From contig NZ_KQ948458.1 of NCBI RefSeq assembly GCF_001514115.1, positions 38,259 through 102,258 of the forward strand: DNA of 64,000 bases, given 5' to 3'. Source of the DNA: Streptomyces olivochromogenes. Lineage in GTDB: Bacteria > Actinomycetota > Actinomycetes > Streptomycetales > Streptomycetaceae. The notes under the pieces are model-generated. The model worked only from the letters and a program-made list of their open reading frames with translations. It was not told the DNA's origin and made no database searches. The translations under genes were made by a program, and so were the position numbers. The first letter of the stretch is position 1; every line of letters begins with the position of its first letter. Positions 16,554 to 24,798 of this stretch are shown here, piece by piece.

Positions 16554-17576
16554 CTACTCACAACCGCAAGAACGCCGGACGACCAACCGCGACGGAAACA
16601 CCTTCAACCGCTCGCGCCGCGACCCCGCGACCCGCAACCCGTCATCCAGTACGAGATCCACCGCGGCCCGCGCCATCGCCGACCGGTCGGAGGCGATCGT
16701 CGTCATCGGCGGATCCGTCAGCGCGGCTTCCTTGACGTCGTCGAAACCGGCCACGGCCAGCTGCCCCGGAACGTCGATGCGCAGCTCACGCGCGGCGCGC
16801 AGCACGCCGATCGCCTGGTCGTCGGTGGAGCAGAATATGGCGGGCGGGCGGTCGGGACCGCCGAGCAGCTGGAGGCCGACCTGATAGGCGTCGTAGCGGT
16901 TGTACGGCGCTTCGAAGAGGCGCCCCTCGGTGGAGATCCCGGCCTCCTGCATCGCGCGCCGCCAGCCCTCGACATGGTCGGAGACCGGGTCGCCGACGGT
17001 GGGGGTCTCCGCGATGCCGCCGAGACAGGCCACATATTCGTAGCCGTGTTCGAGGAGGTGGCGGGTGGCGAGCTGGGCGCCGCCGACGTCGTCCGTGACG
17101 ACGGCGACGTCGTCGATGGCCTCGGGGCGCTCGTGCAGCAGCACCACGCGGGCGTCCCACGCGTCGATCTCCGCGGCAGCGTTGTCATTGAGCGCGTGGC
17201 TGACGAGGATCAGCCCGGAGACCCGCATACCGAGGAAGGCGCGCAGGTAGTGGACCTCGCGCTCGGCGATGTAGTCGGAGTTGCCGACGAGCACCATCTT
17301 CCCGCGCTCGGCGGCGGCCTGCTCGACCGCGTGCGCCATCTCCCCGAAGAAGGGCTGGCGCGCGTCCGGCACGATCAGGCCTATGAGCTCGGTCCGCCGC
17401 GACGCCATGGCCTGGGCGACCCGGTCGGGCCGGTACCCCAGTTCCTTGATCGCGGCGAGAACGCGCTCGCGCGTGGCCGGGGCAACCGGCCTCGGTCCGT
17501 TGTTGATGACATAGCTGACAACGGCAGTGGACGTACCCGCCAGTCGCGCTACATCGTCCCTCGTCACCTTGGCCAC
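16554..17576 (-). CDS. LacI-family transcriptional regulator
   Basis: 340 residues: N-terminal HTH (VARLAGTSTAVVSYVINN), hinge and a periplasmic-binding-like sensor domain with RRTELIGLIVPDARQPFF and the usual C-terminal part. It ends in a short cysteine-containing tail (RRSCGCE), common in a Streptomyces subgroup. Start codon GTG 17576; TAGACT lies exactly 6 bases upstream with no ribosome-binding site, suggesting a leaderless mRNA. The ligand is not predictable; no sugar genes lie nearby. Confidence 0.9.
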   Translation of the reverse strand: MAKVTRDDVARLAGTSTAVVSYVINNGPRPVAPATRERVLAAIKELGYRPDRVAQAMASRRTELIGLIVPDARQPFFGEMAHAVEQAAAERGKMVLVGNSDYIAEREVHYLRAFLGMRVSGLILVSHALNDNAAAEIDAWDARVVLLHERPEAIDDVAVVTDDVGGAQLATRHLLEHGYEYVACLGGIAETPTVGDPVSDHVEGWRRAMQEAGISTEGRLFEAPYNRYDAYQVGLQLLGGPDRPPAIFCSTDDQAIGVLRAARELRIDVPGQLAVAGFDDVKEAALTDPPMTTIASDRSAMARAAVDLVLDDGLRVAGSRRERLKVFPSRLVVRRSCGCE

Positions 17577-17647
17577 GCGCGGAGTCTACGCGGATGGACC
17601 CGCCGCTGGGCAGGGCGTACGGAGGCTTGCTGCGCCTCCGTTACCGC

Positions 17648-18439
17648 CTACTGCGCCTCCGCCGCCGCCTCGACCGTCTCGACGGCGTCCAGGTGCGCCG
17701 TCTCGTCCGCATCCTCCGGCTTTGGCTGGGCCGCCCTGGCCCTCGCCTCGTCCGCGGCGCGGTCCGCCTTCTCAGGTGTAACGAATCGATAACCGACGTT
17801 CCGGACGGTACCGATCAGCGACTCGTGCTCGGGTCCGAGCTTCGCGCGCAGCCGTCGTACGTGGACGTCGACCGTCCGCGTACCGCCGAAGTAGTCGTAG
17901 CCCCAGACCTCCTGAAGCAGCTGGGCGCGCGTGAAGACACGGCCCGGGTGCTGCGCGAGGTATTTGAGGAGCTCGAACTCCTTGAAGGTCAGGTCGAGGA
18001 CCCGGCCCTTGAGCTTGGCGCTGTACGTCGCCTCGTCGACCGAGAGGTCGCCGTTGCGGATCTCCATCGGGGAGTCGTCGTTGACGATCTGCTGGCGGCC
18101 CATGGCCAGCCGCAGCCGCGCCTCGACCTCCGCCGGTCCCGCGGTGTCCAGGAGCACGTCGTCGATGCCCCAGTCGGCGGTGACGGCCGCGAGGCCGCCC
18201 TCCGTCACGACGAGGATCAGCGGACAGCCAGGCCCGGTCGAGCGCAGCAGCTGGCACAGACTGCGCACCTGTGGGAGGTCGCGCCGGCCGTCGATCAGGA
18301 TGACGTCGGCACCGGGGGTGTCGACGAGAGCGGGGCCTTCCGCCGGAGCCACTCGCACGTTGTGCAGGAGCAGGCCGAGAGCGGGAAGCACCTCCGTCGA
18401 CGGCTGAAGAGCATTGGTCAGGAGCAGCAGAGAACTCAT
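17648..18439 (-). CDS. glnR: global nitrogen regulator GlnR
   Basis: 263 residues. It opens MSSLLLLTNALQPSTEVLPALGLLLHNVR, with receiver-like fold and ILIDGRRDLPQVRSLCQLL, then an OmpR-type winged helix (LTFKEFELLKYLAQHP ... DVHVRRLRAKLGPEHESLIGTVRNVGYRF) and an Ala/Glu-rich tail. GlnR controls glutamine synthetase, ammonium transport and nitrate/urea genes in actinomycetes. It is an atypical orphan regulator that dimerises without conventional phosphorylation (family knowledge). Monocistronic here, between the LacI regulator and a divergent hydrolase. Confidence 0.95.
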   Translation of the reverse strand: MSSLLLLTNALQPSTEVLPALGLLLHNVRVAPAEGPALVDTPGADVILIDGRRDLPQVRSLCQLLRSTGPGCPLILVVTEGGLAAVTADWGIDDVLLDTAGPAEVEARLRLAMGRQQIVNDDSPMEIRNGDLSVDEATYSAKLKGRVLDLTFKEFELLKYLAQHPGRVFTRAQLLQEVWGYDYFGGTRTVDVHVRRLRAKLGPEHESLIGTVRNVGYRFVTPEKADRAADEARARAAQPKPEDADETAHLDAVETVEAAAEAQ

Positions 18440-18724
18440 CGCGCCCCACCTGCCTGGGTCGTCCTACGGTCATGCAAGGTTCGCTCGCCCATAACGTCTG
18501 GTTCCTCCTCGGTCCCTGCGAGGACGTTTGCGGCACTGCTTCCTACGGTGCGGCTCCCGCGCCCCTGGGAGTCGCCGGACGGCCCACTGGGGGCCGCCAC
18601 ACGTTCTATGCGTTCACCGGCTTCGTACACCTGCGGTTTCCCGCTTCGTATACAACGCTTCAGAAAGCACAAAAGGACCCGGGGGCTACGCTGCCCGAGT
18701 CCTCTGCCCAGCAGAATAGCCCAC

Positions 18725-19621
18725 ATGAGCTCAGGTCCGGCAGGTCAAGCGACGGGATCTTCCGATCGTCCACCCCTTGAGACGCCCCCGCGCACCCCTT
18801 TGCGGAGGTTTCTGCACACGGTCGACGGGGTGACGATCGATGCGGCGTACGACCCTGGAACGCGGCCTTCTGGTGACTCGGCCACTGGTTTGAACGACGT
18901 GGTCATTGTCGTCGCGCACGGCTTCACGGGCGATCTGGACCGTCCGCACGTGCGCCACGCCGCGGCCGTTCTCGCCCGGCACGCGGCGGTGGTCACCTTC
19001 TCCTTCCGTGGTCACGGCGCCTCCGGCGGCAGCTCCACGGTCGGTGACCGCGAGGTCCACGATCTGGCCGCCGCGGTGGCCTGGGCCCGCGAACTCGGGC
19101 ACACGCGTGTGGCCACCGTCGGCTTCTCGATGGGTGGTTCGGTGGTGCTGCGGCACGCGGCGCTGCATGGTGGCCCGGACGGTGGCTCGGCCCGGGGCGC
19201 GGAGATGGAGCACGAGGGGCGCACCGAGGCGCGTACGGACGCCGTGGTTTCGGTGAGCGCACCCGCCCGTTGGTACTACCGGGGTACGGCCCCTATGCGG
19301 CGCCTGCACTGGCTGGTAACCCGGCCGGTGGGCCGCGCGGTCGGCCGATACGGCCTGCGCACCCGGATCCACCACCGTGACTGGGACCCGGTGCCGAGCT
19401 CCCCGGTCGAGTCGGTCCCGCTCATCGCGCCCACTCCGCTGCTGATCGTCCACGGCGACCAGGACGGCTACTTCCCGGTCGACCACCCCCAGATGCTCGC
19501 CGCCGCCTCCGGCGGCCACGCCGAGCTGTGGATCGAGCACGGTATGGGCCACGCCGAGCACGCGGCGGACGACGAGCTGCTCGGCCGTATCGGGGCATGG
19601 GCCGTCGCGGCGGCGGGCTAG
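18725..19621 (+). CDS. alpha/beta hydrolase
   Basis: 298 residues. VVIVVAHGFTGDLDRPH supplies the oxyanion motif, VGFSMGGSVV the nucleophile elbow with Ser, LLIVHGDQDGYFPVDH the acidic residue and HGMGHAEHA the His. It is cytoplasmic, with no signal peptide. The substrate is unknown; esterase or peptidase-like activity is possible. ATG 18725 is preferred because coding character begins there; upstream in-frame sequence overlaps glnR on the other strand. Confidence 0.85.
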   Translation: MSSGPAGQATGSSDRPPLETPPRTPLRRFLHTVDGVTIDAAYDPGTRPSGDSATGLNDVVIVVAHGFTGDLDRPHVRHAAAVLARHAAVVTFSFRGHGASGGSSTVGDREVHDLAAAVAWARELGHTRVATVGFSMGGSVVLRHAALHGGPDGGSARGAEMEHEGRTEARTDAVVSVSAPARWYYRGTAPMRRLHWLVTRPVGRAVGRYGLRTRIHHRDWDPVPSSPVESVPLIAPTPLLIVHGDQDGYFPVDHPQMLAAASGGHAELWIEHGMGHAEHAADDELLGRIGAWAVAAAG

Positions 19622-19690
19622 CCTGACCGTGTTCACAGAAACCACTGATGACTGATCCGTGTTCACGGAAAACACCGATTGAGGAACGAG

Positions 19691-19945
19691 ATGGCAAAGG
19701 GCACGGTGCGTTACTGGGCCGCCGCCAAGGCCGCGGCGGGCGTCGCGGAGGAGCCGTACGACGCGGGCACGCTCGCCGAGGCGCTCGACGCGGCCCGTGT
19801 GCGACACCCCGGCGAACTCGTCCGCGTGCTGCGGCGATGCTCCTTCCTCATCGACGGTGACCCCGTGGGCACTCGCGAACATGAGACGGTACGGCTGGCC
19901 GAGGGCGGCACGGTCGAGGTGCTCCCGCCGTTCGCAGGAGGGTGA
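19691..19945 (+). CDS. MoaD/ThiS-family sulfur-carrier protein
   Basis: 84 residues with the ubiquitin-like pattern VRYWAAAKAAAGVAEEPYD ... EVLPPFAGG and a C-terminal diglycine, the site of thiocarboxylation. Such proteins give sulfur to molybdopterin, thiazole or amino acid synthesis. No E1-like activating enzyme or molybdopterin synthase large subunit is adjacent, so its pathway is not fixed. GAGGAACGAG precedes ATG 19691. The next gene starts around its stop codon. Confidence 0.85.
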   Translation: MAKGTVRYWAAAKAAAGVAEEPYDAGTLAEALDAARVRHPGELVRVLRRCSFLIDGDPVGTREHETVRLAEGGTVEVLPPFAGG

Positions 19946-19953
19946 GCGAGACG

Positions 19954-21156
19954 ATGAGCGACCAGCCGTACGAGGGCCGGTACGAGGGTCCCTACGAGGG
20001 GTACGACCCGTATCCACAGCCTCAGCAGCAACAGCAACAGCAGCAGGGACAGGGGCAGCAACAGCCTCAGCAGCAACAGCCGCCGCAGCAGCCCGAGTGG
20101 CAGCAGCACACCCAGCAGTGGGAGGGGCAGACCTGGGAGACCCAGGTGCAGCCCTCGATGCCGGCGGCGGACACGACGTATCTGCCGCCGCGGGGCTACC
20201 AGGCGTACCCCGAGCCGCAGACGTACGGCACGGTCGGGCAGCCACTGCCGCAGGAGGCGCCGACGCCGACGCCGGCACCGGAGTGGACGCCCGCGTACCA
20301 GCCCCCCGTCCAGCAGGCACCCGGCACCGGTACCGGCAGCGCGGTCACCCCTGAGACCGCCTCCGGCTACGGCCCCCCGACCGTCACCGGCAACACCCGC
20401 GTCACCGACGCCCAGCGCGCCCGGGCCGAGGGCCGCTCCCCGATCATCGAACCCGGCATCCAGCCCGCCGCGCTCACCGCGGTGCTCGGGCTGCTGCTCT
20501 CCGGGACGGCGGCGATCGGGCAGTACGCCCTGGTCGTCCCCCTCGTCCTCCTCCAGGCCGTCACCGCGGCGGGCTGGTTCCGGCTGAACGGGATGTGGCC
20601 GGCCCGTCAGGGCATCGCGCTGGCGTTCCTCGGCGCGGTCACCGCGGACGTCGCGCTCCTCGCGGCGGGCCGGGAGAACGCGCCCGCCGCGATCCTCGGC
20701 ACCCTCGGCGTGTGGGTCCTGCTCACCCTCGTCCTGCAACTGCGCAGCCACGCCGACCCGGACACCCGGATGTACGGCCTGATGGCGACCGTCACCTCGG
20801 CGGCGCTCGCGATCATCGCGACGGGGCACCTCGCGGCCGAGCCGGACGCCGTCACGGTGGGCGCCGCCGCGGTCGCCGTCGCGATCCTCGCCCGCGCCCT
20901 GCCGCTGCCCACCGCGGCCTCCGTGGTGGTGGCGCTGCTGGCCGCCGCGGGTGCCGGTATCGCGGTCGGCGGGATGACGGACCTGGGCAGCAAGGGGGCC
21001 TTCCTCGGCCTCGGCGCCGGGGTCTGCGCGCTGATCGGCCACCGGGTCGCCAGCTACGACTACCCGTCCCGCTTCGTCCACTTCACCGCGGGCGTGGCCC
21101 TGCCGCTGGCCGCCGCGGCCCCCGCGGTGTACCTGCTGGGCCGCGCGCTCGGCTAG
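19954..21156 (+). CDS. multi-spanning membrane protein with a glutamine-rich N-terminus
   Basis: 400 residues. The first ~165 residues are disordered and rich in Gln, Pro and Tyr (runs such as QQQQQQQQG), followed by about nine hydrophobic segments. Start ATG 19954; GTG 19942 overlaps the previous stop but sits directly on the AGGAGG. It is co-transcribed with the MoaD-like gene. Its TAG stop codon is part of the CTAG at the edge of the MITE-like element, so the insertion set or preserved the gene end. No family recognised. Confidence 0.75.
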   Translation: MSDQPYEGRYEGPYEGYDPYPQPQQQQQQQQGQGQQQPQQQQPPQQPEWQQHTQQWEGQTWETQVQPSMPAADTTYLPPRGYQAYPEPQTYGTVGQPLPQEAPTPTPAPEWTPAYQPPVQQAPGTGTGSAVTPETASGYGPPTVTGNTRVTDAQRARAEGRSPIIEPGIQPAALTAVLGLLLSGTAAIGQYALVVPLVLLQAVTAAGWFRLNGMWPARQGIALAFLGAVTADVALLAAGRENAPAAILGTLGVWVLLTLVLQLRSHADPDTRMYGLMATVTSAALAIIATGHLAAEPDAVTVGAAAVAVAILARALPLPTAASVVVALLAAAGAGIAVGGMTDLGSKGAFLGLGAGVCALIGHRVASYDYPSRFVHFTAGVALPLAAAAPAVYLLGRALG

Positions 21157-21342
21157 GGCCTGTCGTTTGGATCAGGTCGTTTCAGGCGACCGGGCTTGAT
21201 CAGTGCCGGTGAGCGAGGTCTGGTGCGTGCAGCTGCAAGGCGGAGGAGGGAGTCATGGCGGAGCCATGGCGACCGACGACAACGCCGCAGATGTGCGTGC
21301 CAGACCGCGCGGCCCAGGCCTGATCCAAACGACAGGCCCTAG
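21153..21342. mobile_element. MITE-like element with 24-bp perfect terminal inverted repeats
   Basis: The ends CTAGGGCCTGTCGTTTGGAT (21153 onward, 24 bp in all) and the exact complement at 21319-21342 enclose ~142 bp with no transposase. CTAG at both outer ends may be the target site. The interior contains GCAAGGCGGAGGAGGGAGTC, a sequence I recognise as frequent between Streptomyces genes. It is non-autonomous and probably mobilised by a related IS transposase elsewhere. Confidence 0.85.
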
Positions 21343-21481
21343 GAACCGGTCCGGTGGCTGTTCGTCACAGGTGATCTACAACTACTTCGGAGGGCCCCCG
21401 TCGCGGGGCCCTTCGGGGTTAGGTTCGCGAGGGAGGGCCACTCGGTCGTCCGGATCCGTTCGAGGTGGGGGAACACCGCGC

Positions 21482-22234
21482 ATGCGTGCACTGCGAATAG
21501 TCCTGATCGTCACCGTCATCCTGGGCGGCCTGTTCGTGATCGCGGACCGGGTGGCGGTCGGTTTCGCGGAGAACAAGGCTGCGGACCGGATCAAGAGCAC
21601 CGAGGGCCTGGCGAGCACGCCGGACGTGTCCATCGAGGGCTTCCCCTTCCTCACCCAGGTCGTCGGTGGCGAACTCGACGACGTGAAGATCGGCATCAAG
21701 GACTACGAGGCGTCGACGAGCGGCGCGGGCAGTGCCGGCGGCGCCGGCACCATCCGTATCGACGACCTGAACGCCGAGATGCACGGCGTCGCCTTCAACG
21801 GCGACTACAGCTCCGCCACCGCCAGCAGCGCCACCGGCTCCGCGTCCATCGGGTACGCCGAGCTGCTCAAGACCGCCAAGTCCCAGCCCACGCAGGTCGG
21901 TCCCGGGGTCACCGCCCGGGTCGTCGGCCTCTCCGACGGCGGCAACGGCAAGATCAAGGTGGCGGTCGAGATCAGCATCGGCGGCACCAAGGTGCCCCAG
22001 CCGGTCTCCGTGCTCAGCTCGGTCACGGTCGTCGGCGGCAACACGGTCAAGGTGCACGCGGACTCCCTCCCCAAGATGGGCGTCGAGCTCGCCGAGAACC
22101 GGGTGCGCGCGATCACCGACTTCGAGCAGAAGATCGGCGAGCTGCCGGGCGGCATCCAGCTCGACACGGTCCAGGCAGCCGCGAACGGCGTGGACGTCTC
22201 CGTGAAGGGTTCGAACGTCAAGCTGGTCGGGTAG
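21482..22234 (+). CDS. DUF2993-family lipoprotein-like/membrane-anchored protein
   Basis: 250 residues: a short hydrophobic N-terminal anchor (LRIVLIVTVILGGLFVIADRVA), then a secreted domain opening ADRIKSTEGLASTPDVSIEGFPFLTQVV, the hallmark of DUF2993 proteins, thought to have a lipid-binding tubular fold. Likely exposed on the outer face of the membrane. The start was chosen at the residue just before the membrane anchor, after a purine-rich stretch. It lies directly after the MITE, so its promoter region is partly element-derived. Confidence 0.82.
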   Translation: MRALRIVLIVTVILGGLFVIADRVAVGFAENKAADRIKSTEGLASTPDVSIEGFPFLTQVVGGELDDVKIGIKDYEASTSGAGSAGGAGTIRIDDLNAEMHGVAFNGDYSSATASSATGSASIGYAELLKTAKSQPTQVGPGVTARVVGLSDGGNGKIKVAVEISIGGTKVPQPVSVLSSVTVVGGNTVKVHADSLPKMGVELAENRVRAITDFEQKIGELPGGIQLDTVQAAANGVDVSVKGSNVKLVG

Positions 22235-22242
22235 AAGGGTCA

Positions 22243-22290
22243 GCGGCTAGAGGCCAGAGGCCAGAGGCCAGAAGGCAGAGAGCAGCGGGC
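22243..22290. repeat. short AGGCCAG tandem repeat
   Basis: Three close copies of GAGGCCA/AGGCCAG followed by degenerate AAGGCAGAG, directly after the DUF2993 stop codon. Confidence 0.6.
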
Positions 22291-22468
22291 AGAGGCGCGG
22301 GAGGGTGCGGCCCGAGAGCTGTCCGAGGGGCGAGACGTGCCCGTCCGTACCGCAGATGTGCGGTCGGCGTGACGACGGATATGGCCGCCCAGAATCCTCA
22401 CGGGGACCGCTCCGGCGGTGAGGGCGTCCCACATCCCGGACGATCGCATCTCAACATCCGACACACCG

Positions 22469-22498
22469 GTGACATGCCCGCCTGTCCGTCCCTACGAT
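22469..22498 (+). promoter_or_regulatory. promoter of the leader peptide/sulfurtransferase operon
   Basis: GTGACA (22469-22474) and TACGAT (22493-22498) are separated by 18 bases. The -10 box ends 7 bases before the ATG of the leader peptide, so transcription probably starts at that ATG. Confidence 0.6.
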
Positions 22499-22505
22499 CG
22501 GACCC

Positions 22506-22586
22506 ATGAAGCGACAGGCGGATCTCACGAAGCGGCGGGCAGTAGACCTGTGCCGCGTCGCCGCCATGCTCTGTCGCACCTTCTGA
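22506..22586 (+). CDS. cysteine-containing leader peptide of the sulfurtransferase operon
   Basis: 26 residues, ending AVDLCRVAAMLCRTF before the stop. Two Leu-Cys-Arg triplets near the end are the pattern of short Streptomyces leader peptides placed before sulfur-metabolism genes; ribosome stalling at Cys codons when cysteine is short would alter expression of the downstream gene (family knowledge plus inference). A TACGAT box 7 bases before the ATG and no ribosome-binding site point to leaderless translation. It lies 140 bases upstream of the sulfurtransferase on the same strand. Confidence 0.75.
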   Translation: MKRQADLTKRRAVDLCRVAAMLCRTF

Positions 22587-22726
22587 GCGGGACATTCGTC
22601 CGTCCGCCCTCCCCTGGCCCCTCTTCGTCAGGGTCCCCGTGCGCGCCGCGCAGCCTCGACAGGCATGACCGCGCACCCTCTGTCTAACGCACCGCCCCGC
22701 CGCAACTGCCCCGGAGGAGAAACAGC

Positions 22727-23566
22727 ATGAGCCGCAGCGACGTCCTGGTCGACGCCGACTGGGTCCAGGACCACCTGGACGACGCGAGCGTGGCCATCGT
22801 CGAGGTCGACGAGGACACGTCCGCGTACGAGAAGAACCACATCAAGAACGCGATCCGGATCGACTGGACCAAGGACCTCCAGGACCCGGTCCGCCGTGAC
22901 TTCATCGACCAGGAGGGCTTCGAGAAGCTCCTGTCGGAGAAGGGCATCGCCAACGACACGCTGGTGGTCCTCTACGGCGGCAACAACAACTGGTTCGCGT
23001 CCTACGCCTACTGGTACTTCAAGCTGTACGGCCACGAGAACGTCAAGCTCCTCGACGGTGGCCGCAAGAAGTGGGAGCTCGACTCCCGCGACCTGGTCGT
23101 CGAGGTGCCCACCCGCGCCACGACCGACTACAAGGCCAAGGCCCAGAACACCGCGATCCGCGCCTTCCGCGACGACGTCGTGGCGGCCATCGGTTCGCAG
23201 AACCTGGTCGACGTCCGCTCGCCCGACGAGTTCAGCGGCAAGCTGCTCGCCCCGGCGCACCTTCCGCAGGAGCAGTCGCAGCGTCCGGGCCACGTCCCGA
23301 GCGCCCGCAACATCCCGTGGTCGAAGAACGCCAACGACGACGGCACCTTCAAGTCGGACGACGAGCTCAAGGAGCTCTACGTCGAGGAGCAGGTCGACCT
23401 CGCCAAGGACACCATCGCGTACTGCCGTATCGGTGAGCGTTCCGCGCTCACCTGGTTCGTGCTGCACGAGCTGCTCGGCGTGGAGAACGTCAAGAACTAC
23501 GACGGCTCCTGGACCGAGTACGGCAGCCTGGTCGGCGTCCCGATCGAGCTCGGCGCCAACAAGTAA
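22727..23566 (+). CDS. cysA: thiosulfate sulfurtransferase (tandem rhodanese)
   Basis: 279 residues, two rhodanese domains (about 1-140 and 150-279). The catalytic cysteine is in the second domain in the loop YCRIGERSALTWF, the signature of actinobacterial thiosulfate:cyanide sulfurtransferases. It transfers sulfane sulfur from thiosulfate. GGAGGAG lies 7 bases before the ATG. The DUF1416 gene follows after 30 bases and is probably co-transcribed. Confidence 0.92.
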   Translation: MSRSDVLVDADWVQDHLDDASVAIVEVDEDTSAYEKNHIKNAIRIDWTKDLQDPVRRDFIDQEGFEKLLSEKGIANDTLVVLYGGNNNWFASYAYWYFKLYGHENVKLLDGGRKKWELDSRDLVVEVPTRATTDYKAKAQNTAIRAFRDDVVAAIGSQNLVDVRSPDEFSGKLLAPAHLPQEQSQRPGHVPSARNIPWSKNANDDGTFKSDDELKELYVEEQVDLAKDTIAYCRIGERSALTWFVLHELLGVENVKNYDGSWTEYGSLVGVPIELGANK

Positions 23567-23596
23567 CCCTCAAGGCCTGAAGGACGGAATCGAAAT

Positions 23597-23884
23597 ATGT
23601 GTGGAGCGAAGGCCGGCGGCCCCGACGCCTCGACGATCAAGCCCGGTGAGACCACCATCCAGGGCCAGGTGACCCGCGACGGCGAGCCCGTCACCGGTTA
23701 CGTGCGCCTGCTGGACTCGACCGGCGAGTTCACGGCGGAGGTCCCCACCTCCGCGACGGGCCAGTTCCGCTTCTACGCGGCCGAGGGCACCTGGACCGTA
23801 CGCGCCCTGGTCCCCGGTGGCACGGCGGACCGCACGGTCGTCGCCCAGACGGGCGGCCTCGCCGAGGTCGCGATCGCCGTCTGA
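23597..23884 (+). CDS. DUF1416 protein
   Basis: 95 residues, MCGAKAGGPDASTIKPGETTIQG..., a family typically found directly after this sulfurtransferase in actinobacteria. The predicted fold is beta-rich (carboxypeptidase-regulatory-like). The second residue is Cys, which might take part in sulfur transfer, but this is untested. A hairpin follows the stop. Confidence 0.88.
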   Translation: MCGAKAGGPDASTIKPGETTIQGQVTRDGEPVTGYVRLLDSTGEFTAEVPTSATGQFRFYAAEGTWTVRALVPGGTADRTVVAQTGGLAEVAIAV

Positions 23885-23899
23885 CGGCACTTCTGAGTG

Positions 23900-23949
23900 G
23901 CCGAAGGGCCGCACCCCAGGGTTGGACGCTCGGGGTGCGGCCCTTCGGC
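23900..23949. terminator. hairpin after DUF1416
   Basis: An 18-bp stem (GCCGAAGGGCCGCACCCC, 23900-23917, pairing with 23932-23949), loop 14 bases, no T-tract. It ends the sulfur operon. Confidence 0.7.
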
Positions 23950-23972
23950 ATGTACGGGCCTACGCTTGAGGT

Positions 23973-24233
23973 ATGTACGCACGACGGCGACACGTCTACT
24001 TCGCCATGATGGGGACGTGCATCGGTCTTTTCGTCCTGGCCTGGGGAGTCGTAAGGATCTGGTCGATTCCCGTGGCCGTGGGGATGTGTGTGGTGGCGAT
24101 GGTGATTCCGCCGTTCGCCGCGATGGTCGCCAACCGGCGGGGGCCCGAGGACCGCTGGTGGGACGACCCGTCCGGGGATCAGAAGTCCGACGAGTGGTGG
24201 GACGAGCTCGATGGCAAGAAGCGCCGCCCGTAG
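23973..24233 (+). CDS. DUF3099 membrane protein
   Basis: 86 residues with two hydrophobic segments (FAMMGTCIGLFVLAWGVVR and IPVAVGMCVVAMVIPPFAAM) and an acidic, Trp-rich tail (RWWDDPSGDQKSDEWWDEL). TACGCT lies exactly 6 bases before the ATG, with no ribosome-binding site: leaderless. Function unknown. Confidence 0.85.
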   Translation: MYARRRHVYFAMMGTCIGLFVLAWGVVRIWSIPVAVGMCVVAMVIPPFAAMVANRRGPEDRWWDDPSGDQKSDEWWDELDGKKRRP

Positions 24234-24300
24234 CCGGACGGCAAGAAGTGCCGCCGCCCGTAGGAGGGCGCGCGCAACATCTTCAGCACGCGCAGCACCT

Positions 24301-24663
24301 TCAGTAGACGAGCGCCTGGGTCTCGTCCGCCATCGCCTCCTGGACGAACACCTGGGCGCCCGCGATGCGTACGCCGTCGATGACGTCCTTCTCCGTGATG
24401 TCCCGGCGCGCCGCGCACTGGGTGCACAGGGTGAGCCGGCCCGCGGCCAGGACCGAGTCGATCAGATCGGGCAGCGGCGCCGCGTGCGGCAGCTCGAACT
24501 CGGCGGCCCGGCCCGGCAGCGCGAACCACGCGGACTCGCCGGTCAGCCACAGGGAGACCTCGACCCCGCTGGCCACGGCCACCGCCGCGACCGTGAACGC
24601 CTGCGAGCAGCGCTCGGGGGCATCGGCCCCCGCCGTCACCTTGATCACGAGCTTCTTCGCCAT
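24301..24663 (-). CDS. DsrE-family protein
   Basis: 120 residues, KKLVIKVTAGADAPERCSQAFTVAAVA, with Cys in RLTLCTQCAARRD where DsrE/TusD proteins carry the sulfur-binding cysteine. It is a possible sulfur relay or small-molecule-binding protein of the cytoplasm, and lies close to the sulfurtransferase operon but convergent. TACCAT sits 6 bases before ATG 24663 (leaderless). Confidence 0.82.
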   Translation of the reverse strand: MAKKLVIKVTAGADAPERCSQAFTVAAVAVASGVEVSLWLTGESAWFALPGRAAEFELPHAAPLPDLIDSVLAAGRLTLCTQCAARRDITEKDVIDGVRIAGAQVFVQEAMADETQALVY

Positions 24664-24798
24664 GGCCGCATGGTAGTCCGGGGGCGTTCGGGGGGAGTCC
24701 GAATCGTGATCATGTTCCTTACAACCCCGTGAGATTCCCATGGGTCACCTGTGCGCGCGGATACGGAATCCGCGCGTCGCGTTCCGTGGGGGGATGTC

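Noticed and set aside
19711..21081. 456-codon reverse ORF opposite the MoaD-like and Gln-rich membrane genes
   Set aside because: Composition (Arg/Asp/Gly/Glu-rich, then poly-Leu from the CAG repeats) is that of an antisense shadow.
22587..22726. Clear attenuator hairpin between the leader peptide and the sulfurtransferase
   Set aside because: Only weak GC-rich pairings were found by eye; no terminator with a T-tract, so no structure is claimed.
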